From contig NZ_FCON02000006.1 in NCBI RefSeq assembly GCF_001544535.1, forward strand, positions 1 through 64,000: a stretch of 64,000 nucleotides of DNA, read 5' to 3'. Under the pieces are notes generated by a model. That model was not told the DNA's origin and made no database searches. It saw nothing but the letters and a program-made list of their open reading frames with translations. Position numbers and translations under genes: made by a program. The stretch is from Caballeronia choica. Its GTDB lineage: Bacteria; Pseudomonadota; Gammaproteobacteria; Burkholderiales; Burkholderiaceae. Positions 60,006-64,000 of the stretch are shown here, in pieces (positions within the stretch are counted from its first letter, which is position 1; each line of letters starts with the position of its first letter).

Positions 60006-62441
60006 ATGCAAAGCGATATCGAAAACGTTGAGGCGATGCCCGTGATCCGTTCGCGAAAGGATTTCGATCGTCGTTCGGGATCCCTCGTGGAACGGCTGAT
60101 CTTCAATCACCGATGGATGATCTTGACCATCAGTGCCTTGTTGATCGCCTTTCTAGGCTTTGAGGCCTCGAAGCTCACTATAGGTGTGAGCTTCCAGGAC
60201 ATGATGCCGAAATCGAGCGAGTTCATTCAGAACTACCTTGAGAATGCCGATTCCCTGCGCAGTCTCGGTAACTCGGTGCGCATCGTGGTTGAAAACAAGA
60301 AGGGCAGCATTTATAGCCCTCAGTACCTTCGGACCCTGCGGGAAATCAATGATCGCGTATATGTGATTCGTGGCGTCGACCGCGCATTCGTCAAGTCGCT
60401 CTGGATGCCCGTCGTGCGCTGGACTGAAGTCACGGCCGACGGTTATCAGGGCGGCCCGGTCATGCCGGATGACTATGACGGCTCGGCTGCCAGCATCGAC
60501 CGCCTTCGCGTCAATATCGCTCGCGCAGGCATAACCGGTTCCATTGTCGCCAATGACCAGCGCTCGAGCACGATATTTGTTCCCTTGCTGACGAAATACG
60601 GCGACAGCGGCGCGCCGATCAACGATCTCGCTGTACGGGACGCCTTGGAGAAGATCCGTACCGATTATTCGAATGACGGCATCTCCATTCATGTGATCGG
60701 CTTTGCGCAACTCACGGGCGACCTGATTCACGGTTTGCGGCAGGTCCTTATTTATTTCGGCGTCGCCGCGGCGATCGCGATGGGGATCGTTTTCCTGTAC
60801 ACGCGTTGTCCACGCAGTACGTTGCTGGTGAGTCTGTGCTCGCTGGCTGCCGTGTTGTGGCAGTTGGGCATCATGCGGATGCTGGGGGCCAAGCTCGATC
60901 CCTATTCGATACTGGTGCCGTTCCTGATCTTCGCGGTCGGTGTGTCGCACGGCGCGCAGAAGATGAACGGCGTCACACAGGATATCGGGCGGGGTACGGA
61001 CCGCTATGTCGCAGCGCGCTATACGTTTCGCCGGTTGTTCGCGGCGGGCCTGACCGCACTGATGGCGGACGCGGTCGGTTTCGCGGTGCTGATGCTCATT
61101 GATATTCCCGTGATCCGCGGGCTCGCTCTCGCGGCTTGTATCGGCGTGGTGGTGCTCGTTTTCACGAACTTGATCTTGCTGCCGGTATTGCTGTCATACA
61201 CGGGCGTGAGCCAGGCAGCGGCGGTACGCAGTCTGCGGGCCAGCACCCACCACCCGTTCGTGCGGCTGCTGGCACCGTTCTCACAACGTCGCATGGCCAG
61301 CATTGCCCTGTTTATCGCGACAGGACTGGCGGTCGGCGGCTTTGTCGTCAGCGAGCACCTGAAGATCGGCGATCTCGATCCAGGTGCGCCGGAGCTGCGT
61401 TCCGATTCGCGCTACAACCGCGACACAGCTTACGTCACCAGCCACTACGGACTGTCGACCGACCAGTTCGCCATTGTCGTCAAGACTCCGCAAATGGGGC
61501 TGACCCGCTTCCCGGCACTGTTGGAGATGGACAGGCTCGAGGAAGCGTTGCGCGACGTGCCCGGCGTGCAAACCACGACGTCGGCGAGCACGCTCGCGCG
61601 TCTTTACACTGCCTCGGGTTACGAGGGCGATCCGCGATGGATGACGATCAACCGCGACCCCGACATCATGAACGATGTGATCAACAACGTTTATGTCGCG
61701 AACCCGGAACTCGTCAATAACGATCGATCCGTGGCGCCCATCATTGCCTTTCTTTCCGACCACAAGGCCGAGACCCTTGAACGCGTCGTGACGACCGTGC
61801 AGAAGTTCCTGTCCACGCATTCCACGGGCGATACGCAATTCCTACTGGCGGCCGGCAGCGCGGGTATCGAGGCCGCGACCAACCTCGTGGTCCGGGACGC
61901 GAATCGACGCATGCTGTTCCTGGTCTATGGCGCAGTGACCTTGCTGTGCCTGGTGGCTTTCAGGAGTTGGCGTGCCGTCATCGTCGCGGTGGTTCCGCTG
62001 GTGATCACGTCGATCCTTTGCGAAGCCCTGATGGTGATGCTGGGTATCGGCGTGAAGGTCGCAACGCTACCGGTGACCGCGCTCGGCGTCGGTATCGGCG
62101 TGGACTACGCTCTGTATTTCCTGAGCGTCCAATTGGCGATGCAGCGGCGCGGCATGTCCCTGGAGGAGGCACATCTCGGAGCGCTGAACTTTACCGGCAA
62201 GGTGATTGCGCTGATTGGCGTCACATTGGCCGCGGCGGTGGTGACCTGGGCATGGTCGCCGATCAAGTTTCAGGCCGACATGGGGATCCTGCTTACCTTT
62301 ATGTTCCTCTGGAACATGATCGGAGCACTGTTCCTGATTCCGGCGCTGTCGCATTTCCTGTTGAAAGACGTATCGCCAAAGGCGTCGCCAAAGAAAATTT
62401 CAGATACGTCTTCGACCAAGTCTTGCGTCGCGCATAATTGA
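60006..62441 (+). CDS. RND/MMPL-family transporter
   Basis: An 811-residue membrane protein of the hydrophobe/lipid-export MMPL-like branch of RND. TM1 is at about 37-57; a first periplasmic loop follows; a bundle of TM helices at about 240-400 includes PFLIFAVGVSHGAQKMNG; TM7 and a second large loop come next; and a last bundle after residue 635 includes TALGVGIGVDYALYFLSVQL, whose Asp is the probable proton relay. It is about 250 residues shorter than HAE1 pumps and needs no TolC-type partner here. GAGGG lies upstream. It is last in the operon; a hairpin follows its stop codon. Confidence 0.9.
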   Translation: MQSDIENVEAMPVIRSRKDFDRRSGSLVERLIFNHRWMILTISALLIAFLGFEASKLTIGVSFQDMMPKSSEFIQNYLENADSLRSLGNSVRIVVENKKGSIYSPQYLRTLREINDRVYVIRGVDRAFVKSLWMPVVRWTEVTADGYQGGPVMPDDYDGSAASIDRLRVNIARAGITGSIVANDQRSSTIFVPLLTKYGDSGAPINDLAVRDALEKIRTDYSNDGISIHVIGFAQLTGDLIHGLRQVLIYFGVAAAIAMGIVFLYTRCPRSTLLVSLCSLAAVLWQLGIMRMLGAKLDPYSILVPFLIFAVGVSHGAQKMNGVTQDIGRGTDRYVAARYTFRRLFAAGLTALMADAVGFAVLMLIDIPVIRGLALAACIGVVVLVFTNLILLPVLLSYTGVSQAAAVRSLRASTHHPFVRLLAPFSQRRMASIALFIATGLAVGGFVVSEHLKIGDLDPGAPELRSDSRYNRDTAYVTSHYGLSTDQFAIVVKTPQMGLTRFPALLEMDRLEEALRDVPGVQTTTSASTLARLYTASGYEGDPRWMTINRDPDIMNDVINNVYVANPELVNNDRSVAPIIAFLSDHKAETLERVVTTVQKFLSTHSTGDTQFLLAAGSAGIEAATNLVVRDANRRMLFLVYGAVTLLCLVAFRSWRAVIVAVVPLVITSILCEALMVMLGIGVKVATLPVTALGVGIGVDYALYFLSVQLAMQRRGMSLEEAHLGALNFTGKVIALIGVTLAAAVVTWAWSPIKFQADMGILLTFMFLWNMIGALFLIPALSHFLLKDVSPKASPKKISDTSSTKSCVAHN

Positions 62442-62464
62442 GCGGGTAGAGAGGAGATCGTGAC

Positions 62465-62490
62465 GCCTCCGATTGCCCGGGATCGGAGGC
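62465..62490 (+). terminator. Hairpin at the end of the DUF1302-RND operon
   Basis: GCCTCCGAT (62465-62473) pairs perfectly with ATCGGAGGC (62482-62490) around an 8-base loop, 24 bases after the RND stop codon. Only TT follows, so it is a GC-rich terminator of moderate certainty. Confidence 0.55.
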
Positions 62491-62602
62491 TTGCGGCTCA
62501 GTTGCAACAGGTATCCAGGGATGCAGGCTAGGGTCGGTTCACTGACGGCCCACGATAATGCGCGTTTTCTCACGCGCCCGTCTGGAGTTGCGTGGTAGGC
62601 AA

Positions 62603-63235
62603 TTACCGTTGGATCAAGACACCCAGAAGCTCGTCGATGATTCGTCCTGCCTCGTCGGAGGTGCCCGGCTTCCCGACCGGATTTTGCAGGCTAATGCCAT
62701 GAGCCAGCGCCGTCAGACAGCTTGCCAGGTCCAGCGCGTCGATCGGAATGGCCTTCGAGTGCGCCTTGAAGTAGGTTTCGAGAATCATGGCCAGCGTGCG
62801 GGTATGGCGCTCTTGCAGCGCGTAATACTTCCCGGCGAACTCGGGGCTTCGCCGCGCGTGAAGCTGAAGTTCCACCACCAGTTGCGGGCAGTGGGCGTCC
62901 GCATGCATCGTCTGGAGCCAGTTTGAAAGCGCGTCGAAGAGTTGCGCGGGTGCGAGGCTGACGATTTTCTCAAGCTCGGCCAGGTCGCGATCCATGTAGA
63001 CGCGCAGCAGTTCGAGAAACAGCGCCTCCTTGGATGCGAAATTCGAGAAGACGGCCCCTTTGGAATAGCACGCCTCGGCCGCGATCAGCTCGATGGATGC
63101 GCCGCCGTAGCCCAGCCGCGCAAAGACGGTCTCGGCGCCTCTGAGAAGGCTCTCTCGGGTGGCCGCTTGTTGCTCGGCGCGAGATAGGCGGATAGGGCGT
63201 GCGGATCCGGTCTGGACCACGGAATACTCCTGCAT
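62603..63235 (-). CDS. TetR-family regulator, paralogue 2 of 3
   Basis: A 210-residue TetR protein: RLSRAEQQAATRESLLRGAE, YGGASIELIAAEACYSKGAV, FSNFASKEALFLELLRVYMD and the effector part with ELQLHARRSPEFAGKYYALQ. It starts at ATG 63235 by comparison with the paralogue at 52857; a longer frame upstream is not TetR-like. It is convergent with the RND operon. A half-site AATACCG lies just in front of it, and ATACT/GGTAT elements near the start (63224-63254) are spaced 31 bp, one short of the regulon operator. Confidence 0.9.
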   Translation of the reverse strand: MQEYSVVQTGSARPIRLSRAEQQAATRESLLRGAETVFARLGYGGASIELIAAEACYSKGAVFSNFASKEALFLELLRVYMDRDLAELEKIVSLAPAQLFDALSNWLQTMHADAHCPQLVVELQLHARRSPEFAGKYYALQERHTRTLAMILETYFKAHSKAIPIDALDLASCLTALAHGISLQNPVGKPGTSDEAGRIIDELLGVLIQR

Positions 63236-63386
63236 TTCAAAGTGTGCTCGGTATTCTAGATGCTCCCCGCCGGTAATGCCACAGTTGCGTTCAGTGTCGT
63301 CCCGCCATGCACGACGCCTCGGCATCGCGCTGAGCGTCTTGAGTTCCCGAGGAATATCGTCCGCGCCGAGCGCGGATTATGGTCGA

Positions 63387-64000
63387 CTACGCGTGGATCA
63401 GGGCCCGCAGCATTTCATCGATGAATCTGCCCGACTTGTCGGGCGAGTCAGGTTTACTGGCATGCTGCTGGAGGCCGTGGCAGAGCGACAGGGCTGTCAT
63501 GCAGCCGGCCATGTCCAGCGCGTCGATCGCACGCTGCCTGCCGCACGCGTTGAAATAGGTTTGGAGGATCTTCCCCAGCGTTTGGGTAAAGCCTTCGCGC
63601 AGCGCGTTGTAGCGCGCGGCGAACTCGGGGCTTCGCCACGCGTGGAGCTGAAGCTCGACGAGCAGTTGCGTGAAGCCAACGTCCGCGTGCGTCGTTTTGA
63701 GCCAATCTGCCAGCGCGCCGACGATTCGAGCCGGCTCCAAGCTGGCGATCTTTTCCAGCTCCGCTGTCTCGCGCTCCATGCACAGGCGCAGCAGTTCGAT
63801 GAACAAAGCCTCTTTGTTAAGAAAGCTCGCGTAGACGGCGCCTCGGGAATAGCCGGCTTCGGCTGCGATCAACTCGATGGATGCGCCCCCATAGCCCACT
63901 CGCACGAAGACCGACTTCGCAGCGTCGAGAAGGCGTTGGCGCGTGAGCGCATGTCGTTCGGCTCGAGTAAGGCGGACGAGTCGCGCGGACTCCTGCTGCC
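63387..64000 (-). CDS. TetR-family regulator, paralogue 3 of 3, cut by the right window edge
   Basis: At least 203 residues, open to base 64000 with no start codon before the edge, so only the first few residues are missing. The frame reads RLVRLTRAERHALTRQRLLD, YGGASIELIAAEAGYSRGAV, YASFLNKEALFIELLRLCME and ELQLHAWRSPEFAARYNALR. It lies about 150 bases upstream of paralogue 2 on the same strand, a tandem duplication. Its C-terminal region (CHGLQQHASKPDSPDKSGRF) is the most divergent part, suggesting changed ligand choice. Confidence 0.88.
   Translation of the reverse strand, partial: QQESARLVRLTRAERHALTRQRLLDAAKSVFVRVGYGGASIELIAAEAGYSRGAVYASFLNKEALFIELLRLCMERETAELEKIASLEPARIVGALADWLKTTHADVGFTQLLVELQLHAWRSPEFAARYNALREGFTQTLGKILQTYFNACGRQRAIDALDMAGCMTALSLCHGLQQHASKPDSPDKSGRFIDEMLRALIHA

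Noticed and set aside
63224-63254. ATACT and GGTAT at the start of the TetR gene at 62603, as a fifth operator
   Set aside because: The span is 31 bp, not 32, and lies partly in the coding sequence; kept only as a remark.
1-64000. tRNA, rRNA, riboswitch or CRISPR features
   Set aside because: None seen when reading both strands by eye; a covariance-model search would be decisive and was not possible.

Overview
The window looks like chromosomal or megaplasmid DNA of a GC-rich betaproteobacterium of the Burkholderia/Paraburkholderia/Caballeronia type. The clues are a DUF4148 protein, an IrlR/IrlS-like two-component pair beside an RND pump, many TetR- and LysR-controlled SDR, Old Yellow Enzyme and VOC genes, and a DUF1302/DUF1329/RND cluster. 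This assignment is by gene style, not by database search. Many truncated genes and insertion-sequence scraps mark much of the window as accessory.

Left part (1-9.4 kb): a membrane-protein fragment at the edge, a thiolase remnant behind a decayed promoter/operator, then MaoC dehydratase, a 3-hydroxyisobutyrate-dehydrogenase-like enzyme, a GlxA/AraC regulator, an SDR remnant, an acetoacetate-decarboxylase-like protein and a D-2-hydroxyacid dehydrogenase. A divergent TetR/quinone-reductase pair surrounds a perfect 20-bp inverted repeat. A metallo-beta-lactamase-fold hydrolase and an SDR follow.

Central part (9.6-29.9 kb): a frameshifted DUF3237 gene and then the most striking locus, a minus-strand operon encoding a Tc (ABC) toxin complex. 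The order is a TcB-TcC fusion (RHS cocoon with a deaminase-like C-terminal tip), a small unknown protein, and a very large TcA (3808 residues) that carries four copies of an extra beta module and three cysteine-rich clusters. A good sigma-70 promoter lies upstream. Next to it (30.0-31.7 kb) is a graveyard of ISAzo13-, IS3- and KfrA-like fragments.

31.8-40.5 kb: a two-component system convergent with an RND tripartite efflux operon, then a small secreted DUF4148 protein. IS110 and AraC remnants follow (40.5-41.1 kb).

Right part (41.1-64 kb): a catabolic/redox region of two VOC proteins, a LysR, two Old Yellow Enzymes, five SDR-type genes (one without its catalytic lysine), an aldehyde dehydrogenase, and a DUF1302-DUF1329-YCF48-RND operon probably handling a hydrophobic substrate. 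Several TetR regulators are present, three of them close paralogues at the right. Four promoters share a 32-bp operator, ATACY-N22-RGTAT, which defines a local regulon. No tRNA, rRNA, CRISPR array or riboswitch was recognised.
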